64,000 nucleotides of DNA, taken from Cyathus striatus. Its lineage: Eukaryota > Basidiomycota > Agaricomycetes > Agaricales > Nidulariaceae. A program made the position numbers and the translations under genes. A model generated the notes under the pieces. That model made no database searches. It saw only the letters and a list, made by a program, of their open reading frames with translations, and was not told the DNA's origin. The stretch spans positions 434,001 through 498,000 of the forward strand of contig JAOVFP010000022.1 in the NCBI GenBank assembly GCA_025738555.1, written 5' to 3'. Each line of letters starts with the position of its first letter. The stretch's first letter is position 1. This document shows positions 1-12,470 of this stretch, in pieces.

Positions 1-1578
1 TAACATTTCCTAAGAGCCCACTAAACATCCAACACCAAACTCACTGCAGGCGCGAGAACAAGTATGGGGACCAAGTCCAAAAACACAGTACAACGTTCGA
101 GAGCCTCGCATGCTAGATCTGTGAGTGTGCCTTGTGTTGATAAGGCGTCAGCAAGGGTCAGAGAGGATAGAGGAGAAAGCTGAGAATGTGAATGAAAGGG
201 AGGGAGGTAAAGGAGAAGGCGAGGAAGCAGGAATGGAAAAGGGACAAAGACGGGAGACATAATGAAAACGAGGGGGTTTGAAGAGTGCAGGAGATTGAAC
301 AATAAAATAAAAAGATGAAAGCACTCTTGAAAACGAAGGAACTGAGTAACGGAAGAGATAGCACAAACCTATCAAATACCAATGCAAACATTCTTTCTCA
401 GTCAACCATTTCTTATGATGTCCTGCCGTGACCGCCCAGACCTTACTCCTCCTCCCCCTCTAGGAGTCCTCCTACACTGGTTCTGGCACCACACGAAAGT
501 GCAGGAGCCGCATTAGGCGGTGTATTAGTCCCAAAGGTGTGTTTGCACACAACGATACCTTGTCCTTGATATTTCAGCATACATATAGGTAAAATCTTGA
601 TTTCAAAGAGCAAGAGTGTACCAGGGAGGATCGGACGAATGTTGGATGTATGCGTAGTGAGAGCCTGTAGAAGTTGACTAGGTCAGTGGTTGTCAGCGCG
701 AATAAGTCACTTAACTCAATATCAGTGTACTCGCCCAGCATCCCTCCATCTCACATAATCCATATCACACCATTCATTATACTTCCCCATTGTGCAATTG
801 TTTGCCCATTGTGGTCCTTGGCACATCGCTCACCATTTTCAATTACTGGTCGGTACAGGCCACACTGTGCAGTAGACGGCACGGAGCCTTCTGTAGTGAA
901 TGTATCACAGGTAGGGCCTACTGTATTCTGGAGGTGTAGAAGGACAAAGAAAGGGGGATGTGTACACAAGTGGTAGGATGGTGAGGCGAGGTAGTAGAGG
1001 TGAAGATGTGGAAGACGACGGTGCCAGGTGCCTGAATAGCTGTTAGAAAAGTGCGTCACATGATTATTACAACATTAGCTAATGACTCTTGAGCAGCCGC
1101 GCAGAGGAATGCACAACACATAGTAGAAGACTCAAGCGCTTAGCGCACTTTTGCACACGTGCTGGGGACAATGTGTATATACGTGCATGAAGATCCCGAC
1201 ATGTAGGATATGAAGATGCGACTATGATTATTTAAACTTTAAAAAAGAAAGAGATTAAAAATGAGTATAAGTAAATTATTGGGTTATACTTCCAGTAAGT
1301 ATATGTTGTGTGACGAGAATTAAAGCAAAATAAGTATAAAATATATAAGAGGAAAATCTTGGAAGAGAAATAATTGAGAATGATTGTCGATTAACGTTGA
1401 GATGTAGAAAGATTTGAAAAAAAATAAGCCAATAACACATGCCTATAAAATGGGAAGGAACGTGACATTGATGCATCCAAGGCAAAGCCAGGGTACATGG
1501 CGCAATTCATTTGGTTTATTTCTTAAGGCTGCTCAATTATATAATGTAAGTTCGCTTCTTTAATAATATAACAGGTAT
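1..1578. other. Anonymous sequence, no supportable gene
   Basis: I see no convincing gene here. A minus-strand ORF (21-302) ends in a hydrophobic stretch containing LVPILVLAP, which loosely recalls the N-terminal region of some fungal STAND proteins, but its upstream part is low complexity and no spliced continuation is visible. The stretch 1200-1560 is AT-rich and featureless. Confidence 0.4.
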
Positions 1579-2500
1579 TATGGCACACATACTGGGTAAA
1601 AAGACTTTTTTGGTACACCTTGACCAATTTTTTGCTAATACTAGTACATTTTTGAAATATAGTTGTGTTATTTGGTACACCTCACCTGGATATTAGCATA
1701 TTTTGTACACCTTGGTGGATCACCATTTGGTACACCTCATATTTCAATGGTACACCTCCATAAAATAAGATTGGTACATCATGTTGTGTCAGTACATGTC
1801 TGATAATGACTTGGTACACCTCATTCACTATCTATTTCTGTTTGGTACACCTTGTCCACAGATCATATGTTTTTGGTACACCTTTCAATGAGTGATATGC
1901 ATTTGGTACACCTTGTCCACACTGATCTTATTTTGGTACACCATGTTTGGCTAGCCCATATATTTATCACAGTTATAGTAGTTAGATATAGGAAACAATT
2001 CACTTGAATTGACATCTTTGGTATGTTAATGCAGTTTAATGCACTGCAGTTGATGTTTGCTCATATTTACAGACCAGACTTGCATCAAAGAAAATATGAT
2101 ACAGAGCCTTCTTCACAATGTTTCTAGTTAGATATAAGAAATAATTCACTTAAAGCAACATCTTTTGGTATGCTAATGCACAGTAGTTGATGTTTTCTAA
2201 TGTTTACAGACCAGACTGCATGGAAATAAATATGCTACAGTGACTTGTGCCAATCAAAAAACACATCCAGAGTAAAGGTAAATTTTGAGATGTACCAATT
2301 CTGAAAACAAGGTGTACCATTTTCAACAATAAAATTCAAGGTGTACCAATTTCGAAATTTTCAAAATGAAGGTGTACTATTTCAAAGACCAAGGTGTACC
2401 ATTTTAAAAAGTTAGAAAATCAAGGTGTACTAATTTCAAATTTTTGAAGGTGTACCAAAAACATCCAAAAACATCAGTTTTTACCCAGTATGTGTGCCAT
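1579..2500. mobile_element. 922-bp MITE with 8-bp target duplication
   Basis: Both ends carry a terminal inverted repeat: TATGGCACACATACTGGG at the left, with its reverse complement at the right. The element is flanked by the 8-bp direct repeat ACAGGTAT (1571-1578 and 2501-2508). Inside, the motif TTGGTACACCT recurs about ten times in forward orientation on the left and in inverted orientation on the right, the usual pattern of subterminal transposase-binding repeats. There is no ORF of note, so the element must be mobilised in trans. An 8-bp duplication fits hAT-like transposition. It sits inside an intron of the adjacent minus-strand gene. Confidence 0.88.
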
Positions 2501-2509
2501 ACAGGTATA

Positions 2510-3237
2510 CATACCGTTTCTTCAACTTCTCGGACTCAATACCACTGCCACTGTTGATTCTCTTCGCTCCCACAAGTACTGGAATTGTTTCAACTTGTTG
2601 AAACACCCAAGTCATATCTTCGACAGCAGACCAAAACTTCTCTGCTGAGTCACCTGGTACCTTCTGAAGTGCAGAAAGCCACCACGATAAAGATATAATG
2701 ACACAGCATATACCTAATGCACCGCCATGAAATAGCGACCCCCATTCCGCACCTTCCAAAGGAACAGATCTAGTAAGTGATCTGTTTTCGGAAACACGCC
2801 AGCTCAGTTGAATTGCAGTCCACCAGGCAATCCATGCGGAACTGAATTTTGCTGCAGTGATATCTGGTACGGCTGAAGCACTTCGGCGACGCTGGATCCA
2901 CCAGGAGATTTCTGCAGGGCGGTTGGCAGGAGGAAATGACTAATATTATAGGTAAGCTTCCATAATATGTATCTGAAGATTACTTACAAGTATACCTGGC
3001 TTTTTAAGCTCGAATTTCCTCCATTCCGCTATCAGTGCTTCCCAGCGTTGGTCTGACGAAACTGCATGTAGATACCCTATGTACGACTGCGTGTAGTCAG
3101 GCAGCGACCTGATGTCCCCTCCTGGGCTGCTGCTAGTTGGACTTCCAGCATTTAGCGATGACATGTTGCAATGGGAAATGGTGCAGTTAATGATACTTAC
3201 CTCTCTTGTAAATTATGGCTGTTACGCTGTCAGGCAT
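2510..3237 (-). CDS. Agaricomycete hypothetical protein, N-terminal exons (possibly decayed)
   Basis: Three exons can be traced on the minus strand. A start at 3237 (MPDSVTAIIYKR) is followed by a GTAAGT intron and an in-frame exon reading GGDIRSLPDYTQSYIGYLH; a later ATG at 3164 is an alternative start. A second intron (GTAAGT...TTAG, about 48 bp) joins ...LKKPGIL to SFPPANRPAEISWWIQ. The last visible exon has the pattern IAWWTAIQLSWR ... GGALGICCVIISLSWW ... VEDMTWVFQQ, which I recognise from a large agaricomycete-restricted family of unknown function. It ends at a canonical GTATGT donor at about 2510, and the MITE lies 10 bp into that intron. No further exon is recognisable beyond the MITE, so the 3' part may be lost. 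I do not assign a function. Confidence 0.6.
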
Positions 3238-3239
3238 GA

Positions 3240-4650
3240 TTTTTGATTATATATAATGCATGCAAATGCACTGTATACCACAATTAAAGAAATTGCACAG
3301 TAATGTCACATGACTGAATACTTCACACCATCACATGATACAATACACTACTAATCAAATATACCCAATACTATACATGAACAAACCAATACCTTACATG
3401 AACAAATAACCCTAAATCACCATTAAACATCATACACATATCAATAATTAATCACTTGCACAAACAATGCACTAACAAAGGATAATATGACACTCTTTCA
3501 TTGTGTTATTCATCCATTGTATAAAGACAATGAGAGACTATTTATATACAACTCCATTGTTTTCAATCCTATTGTTCATAATAAATGAACTGCATTGTAC
3601 TATTCACCTATTTTTGAAGACAATGAGAAAACTATTTATATACAACTCCATTGTTTTCAATCCTATTGTTCATAATAAATGAACTACATTGTACTCTTTA
3701 CCCATTGTCCAAAGACAATGTGAAACTATTTATATATGACTCCATTGTTTTCACTGCCATTGTTTACACAATGGCAGATAGGTATCTATTGTTCTCTACT
3801 CCATTGTTATATAAATGGACTCCTATTGTTCTTGCCCAGAACAATGTAGCTCTTTATTTAGAACAATGTAATTCATTACACATTGTGCTAACATAAGCTA
3901 TTGTTCTCTGCTGACTAACCCTCAAATACCATTGTCCTGTACAGCCTCAGATCTAAAATCTACACTTGCACATTACTTGTTTTGGAGAACAATGTAAGAT
4001 GGTAGAGTGGGAATTGGATTACTAAGCAGGTTGGGAAAAGGTATATAAGGAGGGCAGTTTGGCAGTAGATAGATAGCTACCCACCCCCCAGTAGTCTCAC
4101 CCAATTGTCATTAGTCATTAGTTATTAGTACAGTTTTATCAGCACAGCCAGTACAGTCAGTATCAGCAACAGTCACAGAAATCGAAGCAGTCACAGTCAC
4201 AGTCACAGTCACAGTCAAAGTAACAGTCATAGTAACAGTTTAGTACAGTATCAGTATCAGTATCAGTATCAGAAGCAGAGAACAGTTTATCATTGTATAC
4301 TTCAGTCATAGGTCCAGTCCTAAGCAAGTTAAGCATTGATATAAAGAATATACACATCGAATATAGCATTAAGTCTATAGTGTGTACTATACCCCTTTCA
4401 TTACACTTGTCATTATATACAGCCTTTGCTGTACATTACCCTTCATACCAAGTTTCATACAATTCATACAGCTTTTGCTGTACAAGATCACCTATTAAAT
4501 TTCCAAGAATATCCTCGCTAAATATTTCCTGACACTCAGGTGTTGTAACACGAACAAAGTCGATTCCTGTTAGCACCTTAGATTATCTTAATCTTAAACG
4601 ACAACGCGCTGTTCTGAATAAACATTAATGAACTATACACAAGATAAATT
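3240..4650. repeat. Spacer with ACAATG/CATTGT dyads and microsatellites
   Basis: No gene is supported. Between about 3490 and 3990 the words CATTGT and ACAATG alternate many times, and a unit of roughly 100 bp containing TATTTATATACAACTCCATTG recurs at about 3540, 3630 and 3725. This looks like the subterminal part of a decayed TIR element, but I could not define ends or a target duplication. At 4170-4220 lies a CAGTCA microsatellite and at 4240-4275 a CAGTAT microsatellite. A TATATAAGG box at about 4041 could belong to a decayed LTR, but no boundaries were found. Confidence 0.5.
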
Positions 4651-4659
4651 AAGATGAAG

Positions 4660-6412
4660 ACTTACTTGTTAACAGTATTGTTGTGCACCCTCGCATCAGT
4701 ATCAGGTCCATCACCTTCACTAATGCCTCCTGCCTCGGTGACAGCTGCATATGCACTGCAGAGATAAGTGATAAACGAGTTATACATTAATGAAGTATTA
4801 TGAAGACTCACTTGCTAGATATGGTACTGGGGCTATTGCCTTCACTAACATCACTTGCTCTGCGGGATAAGGGAATAAATAAGTTATATATATTAATTTA
4901 CATAAAGACTTATGCTCTAACACTGCTTTCGTGCCTGTCGATGGTACCAGCTTCAGCACCAGGTTCATTCTCTGTTATGACACCTGCTTCGGTGGCAGCT
5001 GTATTACCAGTGCTTCTTGATACATCGCTGATACTGCTATCAGTACTAGTGCTTGATGACGACTGTGGAATACTTCAATGAAACCATGCATAAAGATCAG
5101 CTGACAGCGGTAATGAATTGAAATGATACTCACTTGTTTTCTTTGCATTTAGACCTGCGAGGACTCACCCCACTTAAATTATTTGCCTTCTTGTGTGATA
5201 TCATGGCCTTCTGTGGCTTCGCTTTCTGTGGCCTCGCCTTCTTGCCGTTTTTGGTGAGACTTGAAGGTTGATTAGAATTATTATCTGAGCCTCCCAGCAA
5301 CTGTGTAAGAAATCTGTTATTTTTAGTGATGTTGGCATTCCTATCAGCTTCATATCTGGGCAAGCATTCCCCATCAGATGTTGTAACATACTCGACAGGA
5401 GGAAGAGTGGGGTTTGGTGGACCCTTGGTATGTCCCAAGTCCTCCCCATCCTTGCTGGCTTCCAGACTACGTGAATTGCACTCTTCTTCAGCTTTGGTAC
5501 ATTCATCAGTTAGTATTCATGCTAAAGGATGTGGTACACTTACAGAAGCAATCGAGAAGGTATTCGTCAAATTTGTTGCTAATATCTACAAATTTGTCAT
5601 TACCCATCCACTGCTGAAAGGTTAACTTTTTATCGCTTCCACTACCAAAGTGATGGCTTAACTATTATGTCAGTATTTTGAAGTCAAGCTGATAACGAAA
5701 GCTCACGTACACTACAGTTTCTATCTGTCCGCTGTTACAAGGTCATGGCCCTCCTGCAAAAAGGGTGAAGTTCCATCCACTCTTCTTTGAAAGCTCAGTA
5801 ATAATAGATGAAATCGAGAGTGAAAGCTTTTTAATCACTCTGTAAAGTTACACTCTCCATGAGTACTTTGGATTGGGCATATATTGTTCACTTACTTCTC
5901 ATACGCCCTGTTGCATTCACTCACACTCTTGAAGTGAGATTCCCCTATCTTCTCAAGGTAAGCAATGACCTCGTCCTTAGCATTCTTCTCATCCCTTTCG
6001 TAGAAGTGCTCAATGACCTCCTTTTCGATTTCGAAGTGTGTCTTCTCTGGCTGTGTTCCTTGAGGGAACGAAGAGCAATATTCTACCCATGTATCTTCGA
6101 TGAATGGCTTGAGATAATCGCCATACAGTATACTGTAAACCTGCCACTCTTGGAGCATCGTATCACCGTCATTTCCTGGCTTGAGGTCTAAAGCACCTCG
6201 AGATGTCGCTACAGAGTCCCGAATATAGTTTCGAACCCAACTACTCAGTTGCTATGATAACAAACTTTCAGTTTATATGCGGAGTAACTTGACTGTACAT
6301 ACCCTACGTTTCTCTGTCCAAACTGCCTTCTGTGCATCGTCTCCAAAATCAGCCTTGTCTTTCATCGTAGGTTCAGGCAGGCCCCACATACGCGCCCATT
6401 CCGAATACATGT
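4660..6412 (-). pseudogene. Decayed multi-exon agaricomycete hypothetical gene
   Basis: Reading leftwards from 6412, exon MYSEWARMWGLPEPTMK...WTEKRR is followed by a GTATGT...CATAG intron and a long exon QLSSWVRNYI...LQEWQVYSILYGDYLKP...NRAYEK (to about 5895). A further piece, GWNFTLFAGGP, is followed by an in-frame TGA (5743-5745) and then by SHHFGSG and LTFQQWMG pieces. The order Lys-Pro-rich helix, EWQ.YS.LY....LKP, then a F..GGP segment matches a widespread agaricomycete family of unknown function. Downstream pieces (about 4660-5440) are Ser/Thr/acidic and lysine-rich, typical of a disordered tail split into small exons. The TGA lies after GGP, where relatives vary (GGPEPR or GGPDPR). Exon borders are approximate. 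Confidence 0.55.
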
Positions 6413-6639
6413 TCGCAAGTCACGTGTTTGTATTGTGACTTTCTCTTGTGTGGAGATATGCTGGTATTCTTGATTCGAGCCATATCCACTGCCCTGGCGT
6501 TGTCCACGAGTCCTTGGTCATGGTCAATTATGAAACGAGTTGAGTCCAATACTGAGGATGTGGAGGGATTGGTGAACAGAGGGATGTGTGGATTTTTATG
6601 TCGAGATTTAACTACGTGGCAACTTGGTATGTACTACGA

Positions 6640-8232
6640 ACCCAAGTAAACAGTTGGACCCTATTTTCCTGGTGTGGCACGATATGGTACTGCGATTTGT
6701 GTAGGACTAAACACATTCCAATTACGTGTATAATTTGAATTGCATTTAGTACATTGAATCTGAATCTGTGACACTAAATACAGGGTCTGAATAATGTTGT
6801 AAGGATTGTGACTCTCTAAAATCTTCAGTGAAAACAGAATCATTAAAAAGAGCTATAATGGACAAGCTTGATCTTTGTACATGTCGCATATCTGATGTCG
6901 ATGTCCTTGGATGAAGAAAGCAGCCATTATTCTCTAAAATCTACAGTGCAAATAGATCATTTTGAAAGACATACCTTGGTCCTTGATCTTGTTGATCATG
7001 TCGGCATATACACCTCTTCGGGTGAAGAAGCTCTAATTGACAAGTTGATCTTGTACAATATGTCGGTGTATCCACATCTTTGGTATAAAATTATTCTCAA
7101 GAATCTGCAGCACAAATAGATAATTTTGAAAGACATACCTTGGTCCTTGATCTTGTTGATCATGTCGGTGTATCTACGTCTTTGGGTGAAGAAGCTCTAA
7201 TTGTACAACATGTCGGCATATCCACATCTTTGTATGAAATTATTCTCAAAATCTACAGTGCAAATATATAATTTTGAAAGAAATACCTTGATTTTGTTGA
7301 TCATGTTGGTGTATCTACATCTTCAGGTGAAAGGGAAGATCTAGTTGACAAGTTGATCATGTACAACACATCGTCATATCCATGTTAAAATCTACAGTGC
7401 AAATAGATCAGATTGAAAGACATACCTTGATCTTGTCACTCATGTTGGCATATCCACTTCTTTGGGTGAAGAGGATAGCTATCTATTGCATTGCTGTAAA
7501 TTAAACCAATATATCATCATTCTCTAAAGTCCAAGTTAGTAGTCTAGTACTGTTTTGAAGAATTGATAGGAATCATGAATATGGGTGAACATACTATAAA
7601 CCCTAGCTGTTAATGCATCCACAATAATAGAGACTTTCCTGAGAGGCTAATAGAAGAAGCAAAACAACGAGTAAGTGTAAGGGCTATATGTGATGAAAGT
7701 GTAAGTGGGACACACACAAGTCATGACAGCAGAGAGTGTAATGTTTGGCTAATGCTACTACGTCTCGACTATCTAAGATCTTCAAGTCCACACCAAGATG
7801 TGGAAGATAGAAATCCCAAGGATCCACTCAAACATACCCTTGTAACTTTCTGTCAAAGAACAGCAAAGAACAGTCAGTTAGCTAGTGTTATCTATTTAAC
7901 AACTGGTACCACTTACACTCATATATCTATATATCCATTATGTAGTACCATTTATTTGTAAGAGAAAGATGGGGAATGACAGTGAGGTGTGGAAGGTCAC
8001 AGTAGCAGACATACATAAGTGGGTAGAATATCCAATGTGCGACTTTGCGGGCTGAGTTCCGAGCTGCAATAGGAACTCGATCTGTTGGGTCTCTAAAAGA
8101 TGCTGTGAGCACGAAGACATAGATTGGAGATCTGAGGCCAAGTTGGGACTGTTGAGACGAAGAGTAGGTACTGGAAGCAATATTAGTACCACTAAGGCAT
8201 AGATTGGAAGCTTGAATCGAAATTGGAACTGT
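6640..8232. repeat. Imperfect tandem repeat of about 140-160 bp, then anonymous DNA
   Basis: Between about 6860 and 7440 a unit recurs four times. It contains ATCTACAGTGCAAATAG, then TTTTGAAAGACATACCTTG, then TTGATCATGTCGG, then a GGGTGAAGAAGCTCTAATTG segment. Unit starts are near 6939, 7102, 7250 and 7388, so unit length shrinks with decay. Short ORFs in it are by-products of the repeat. From 7440 to 8232 I see no gene. The flank at about 8140-8230 resembles the flank beyond 12575 (shared ACTGTTGAGACGAAG), so the foldback element entered a locally repetitive site. Confidence 0.6.
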
Positions 8233-8389
8233 CATGAGTGTTAGCCAATGTGATCATAAAAATGTAGTGTTTTATGATTGCTGCAATCATCTATCTCATG
8301 ATTGCCTGTTTCTAATGTAACAACAATATGCCTATTATAATATGGTAATCATATGCTATCATTGGTTACTTTAAAGTGTATATTACTAC

Positions 8390-8660
8390 TGTAGGCCTAT
8401 TATAAATGGTGATTATATGCAATCATTGATAATTTGAAGTGTATATTACTATTGTAATCCTATTACAAATGGTGATCATATGCAATCATTGGTTAGTTTT
8501 TAGTGTATATTACTACTGTAGGCCCATTATAAATGGTGATCATATGCAATCATTGGTTAATTTGAAGTGTATATTACTACTGTAGGCTTATTATAAATGG
8601 TGATCATATGCAATCATTGGTGATTTGAAGTGTATATTACTACTGTATGCTGGGGTGATC
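8390..8660 (+). repeat. 64-bp subterminal array, left arm of foldback A
   Basis: About four to five copies of a 64-bp unit containing GGTGATCATATGCAATCATT, then GAAGTGTATATTACTACTG, then TAGGCCTATTATAAAT. The same unit fills the other foldback arms in this window. Confidence 0.85.
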
Positions 8661-8729
8661 ATAAACAATCATTGGTTGCTACTAATTGGATATAGCTATT
8701 GTACTAATATGTCACTGATATCCCTCATG

Positions 8730-9440
8730 TCACATTTGTCACATTCTTCGCGCGCGTCACGTATTTCCCACGCATCACATTTGTTACGTTCTTCCTGCGT
8801 GTCACACATTTCCAGCCGCGTCACACACTTCCCGCGCCTCTAATAATTCCCGCGCTCCAGATAATTCCCGCGCATCACGCTTGTCACGTTCTTCCCGCAT
8901 GTCACACATTTCCCGCGCGTCACACACTTCCCGCGCTTCTCATAATTCCCGCGCTCCACATCATTCCCGCGCATCACATTTGTCACGTTCTTCCCGCGTG
9001 TCACACATTTCCCGCGTGTCACACATTTCCCGCGTGTCACATACTTCCCGCGCTTCACATAATTCCCGCGCGTCACGATGATTGTCACGCTTTTTCACGC
9101 GTCACGATCGTCACGCTCTTTCACGCGTCACGACTGTCACGCTGCTACACGCGTCACGATCGTCACGCTTCAATATGCGTCATGACTGTCACGCTTCAAT
9201 ACGCGTCACGACTGTCACGCTTCAATACGCGTCACGACTGTCACGCTTCTACACGCGTCACGATCGTCACGCTTCAATACGCGTCACGACTGTCACGCTT
9301 CTACACGCGTCACGATCGTCACGCTTCAATACGCGTCACGACTGTCACGCTTTTCACGCGTCACGATCGTCACGCTTCAATACGCGTCACGACTGTCACG
9401 ATTGTCACGCTTTTTCATGCATTATGATTGTTACATGTTT
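8730..9440 (+). repeat. CpG-rich two-part minisatellite, left arm of foldback A
   Basis: Outer part (8730-9075): about 18-25 bp units built from TCACACATTTCCCGCG and TTCCCGCGC. Inner part (9080-9440): a roughly 20-bp unit of the form CGCGTCACGATCGTCACGCT, with CTGTC and ATCGTC variants. Long ORFs across it only reflect repeat periodicity. It is far richer in CpG than any neighbouring sequence. Confidence 0.85.
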
Positions 9441-10880
9441 CCCATGTTGCAGTGATCTTTGACATATATCTCGCATATCATAATTGTCATACTTATACAC
9501 TTTCATACATGTCAGCTATCTTTTTTTAGCCTATAATATCATGTAGGTTATTTCAACTTTTGTTTATCTGAAAGAGTATAACAACCATAGATATATGTAC
9601 TAATTATTGCCTTTTACAGTGCCAAGGATATAGTTAGAAGAGGGGTTGTGAGGTACCCAGTACTTAACTTTGAAGGGAAGAAGTCAACTATATGTGCAGC
9701 TCCTGGTACATCTGTATCACCATTCAAATCATCACAAAAGCAGATTAAAGTACCTGAAAGTGCAGGGTAAATCATAGAAAGCAGAGGAAATGAATACATA
9801 CTTGTGGAATTGAAGGTTGTAATACAGAATATGACAATTATAAAGTTATGGAAGTGGAATAGTAATAAGAAACCAGTGTATGAGAAATTTGGAAATAGGA
9901 TGGTATGAGATGTTTTACAATCAAGACTAGAGATGTGATGAAATAACAAAATAATAACCATAATGGTTAGTCTAGATATGAAAGATAATGAAGTTATTAC
10001 AATGATATTGAACATTATGAAAACATGTACCAACCAGATAGAGAAAAATATTTGGTTAAAGAACTATGCATGTTTAAAAAATATGAATGAATAGTGAATA
10101 TATGTGATTCCACATTACATCAAACTTACACATCTTAGCCTTTAGATAATTATAATTCTTGCATCAGCCATTGGTTATACTAATATCTTCAACACACATT
10201 ACTGAGTCACATAACTGCTTACTCTTATATAACTACATGACAGTTTTCTATGTTTTACTTATATAGTATTAATAAAAACTATCTTATTGTGTCCCAATCA
10301 ATTTCACTTTTACATGCTCTTTTAGTATTAGTATTCATTCCTATATTTCTGTACTTCTTTGTATTTTTCTCAGTAGCTGTTATTTACTTACTTTTCTATT
10401 CTTATCATATCCTATACCACCTACATCTGGACTCTCAGTCCCTTACTCTGCTTTTCATATTGTTTCCTTTTGATTGTACATCACATTGATTATATATTGC
10501 TTGCTGTACATACATTACTCTTATTCCTTTTCTTCATTCTACTGAGATATTCCCTCAGTACTGTAGTATACATCTTATAGTGAGTCACTTATCATTCTTA
10601 AGTGCATCACTACCAGTTTCACATTACACAGGAATATGCACTCACTTCTCTGATACATTTTATTATGTTTAATTAGTTATAGCCTTCATTCTATGTATGA
10701 TTACCCTGAATGTACTTCTCCACTGGCCAAAGCTGGTGGCCTTTACTTACTCCAACCCTCTAGTATTTAAAGTAGCATGATAACTGTACTTAGACTTCAG
10801 TTTTGTATTGAACTATACTCACTCCCTGTCTGACTTGAATTACACCTCTCATCTCCTGCTGTTTCTTGCCTAATTATATC
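9441..10880. other. Unique core of foldback A, no credible gene
   Basis: An AT-rich segment between the two inverted arms. The longest ORF (9614-10033, minus) is a run of Ile/Phe/Leu-rich residues without a recognisable domain, which is what random AT-rich sequence gives. No transposase remnant could be found. Confidence 0.5.
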
Positions 10881-10889
10881 CCAAATGTA

Positions 10890-11850
10890 ATGAGCATAAA
10901 TGTGTGACAGTCATTATGCACATAAGTTTATAACCATTGTGACACATGTAAGAGTGTGATGAACATGATGCATATAGAAGTGTGACAGTCATGACATGTA
11001 TAAAAACATGACTGTGACGACTGTGACGACCGCGACAAATGTGACGATTGTGACAATGTGACACTGTGGGACAATTGTGATGTGTATTGAAGTGTGACAG
11101 TTGTGACGCGTGCAAAATGCGTGACAATTGTGACGCATGTAGAAGCGTGACAGTCGTGACGCGTGAAAGAGCGTGACGATCGTGACACATGTAGAAGCGT
11201 GACAGTCGTGACGCGTGTAGCAGCGTGACAGTTGTGACGCGTGAAAGAGCGTGACGATCGTGACGCGTGTAGCAGCGTGACAGTTGTGACGCGTGAAAGA
11301 GCGTGACGATCGTGATGCGTGTAGCAGCGTGACAATCGTGACGATCGTGACGCGTGATAGAGCGTGACGATCGTGACACGTGAAAGAGCGTAACGATCGT
11401 GACGCGTGAAAAAGCGTGACAGTCATGACGTGTGTAAGAGCGTGACAATCATCGTGACGCGCGGGAATTATGTGAAGCGCGGGAAATATGTGACACGCGG
11501 GAAATGTGTGACACGCGGAAGAACGTGACAAATGTGATGCGCGGGAATGATGTGGAGCGCGGGAATGATGTGGAGCGCGGGAATTATGAGAAGCGCGGGA
11601 AGTGTGTGACGCGCGGGAAATGTGTGACATGCGGGAAGAACGTGACAAGCGTGATGCGCGGGAATTATCTGGAGCGCGGGAATTATTAGAGGCGCGGGAA
11701 TTATTAGAGGCGCGGGAAGTGTGTGACGCGGCTGGAAATGTGTGACACGCAGGAAGAACGTAACAAATGTGATGCGTGGGAAATACGTGACGCGCGCGAA
11801 GAATGTGACAAATGTGACATGAGGGATATCAGTGACATATTAGTACAATA
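10890..11850 (-). repeat. CpG-rich minisatellite, right arm of foldback A (inverted)
   Basis: The inverted counterpart of the left-arm minisatellite: AGCGTGACGATCGTGACGCG units to about 11455, then CGCGGGAATTATGTG-type units to about 11840. It is longer than the left arm, so the arms have changed copy number independently. Confidence 0.85.
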
Positions 11851-11869
11851 GCTATATCCAATTAGTAGC

Positions 11870-12470
11870 AACCAATGATTGTTTATGATCACCCCAGCAT
11901 ACAGTAGTAATATACACTTCAAATCACCAATGATTGCATATGATCACCATTTATAATAAGCCTACAGTAGTAATATACACTTCAAATTAACCAATGATTG
12001 CATATGATCACCATTTATAATGGGCCTACAGTAGTAATATACACTAAAAACTAACCAATGATTGCATATGATCACCATTTGTAATAGGATTACAATAGTA
12101 ATATACACTTCAAATTATCAATGATTGCATATGATCACCATTTATAATAGACCTACAGTAGTAATATACACTTCAAATCACCAATGATTGCATATGATCA
12201 CCATTTATATTAAGCCTACAGTAGTAATATACACTTCAAATCACCAATGATTGCATATGATCACCATTTATAATAGGCCTATAGTAGTAATATACACTAA
12301 AAACTAACCAATAATTGCATATGATCACCATTTGTAATAGGATTACAATAGTAATATACACTTCAAATTATCAATGATTGCATATGATCACCATTTATAA
12401 TAGGCCTACAGTAGTAATATACACTTTAAAGTAACCAATGATAGCATATGATTACCATATTATAATAGGC
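11870..12470 (-). repeat. 64-bp subterminal array, right arm of foldback A (inverted)
   Basis: About nine inverted copies of the 64-bp unit (CAATGATTGCATATGATCACC...TATAATAGGCCTACAG). The left arm has only four to five copies. Confidence 0.85.

Noticed and set aside
3900..4660. Solo LTR suggested by a TATA box and a TGTTGTAACACG phrase
   Set aside because: I could not find paired ends or a target duplication.
8625..9462. Several plus-strand ORFs of 66-126 residues with SRSSRFYTRHD-type repeats
   Set aside because: They are translations of the CpG-rich minisatellite in foldback A; the matching ORFs at 10870-11922 on the other strand are the inverted arm. No domain, no start context, no conservation signal beyond repeat periodicity.
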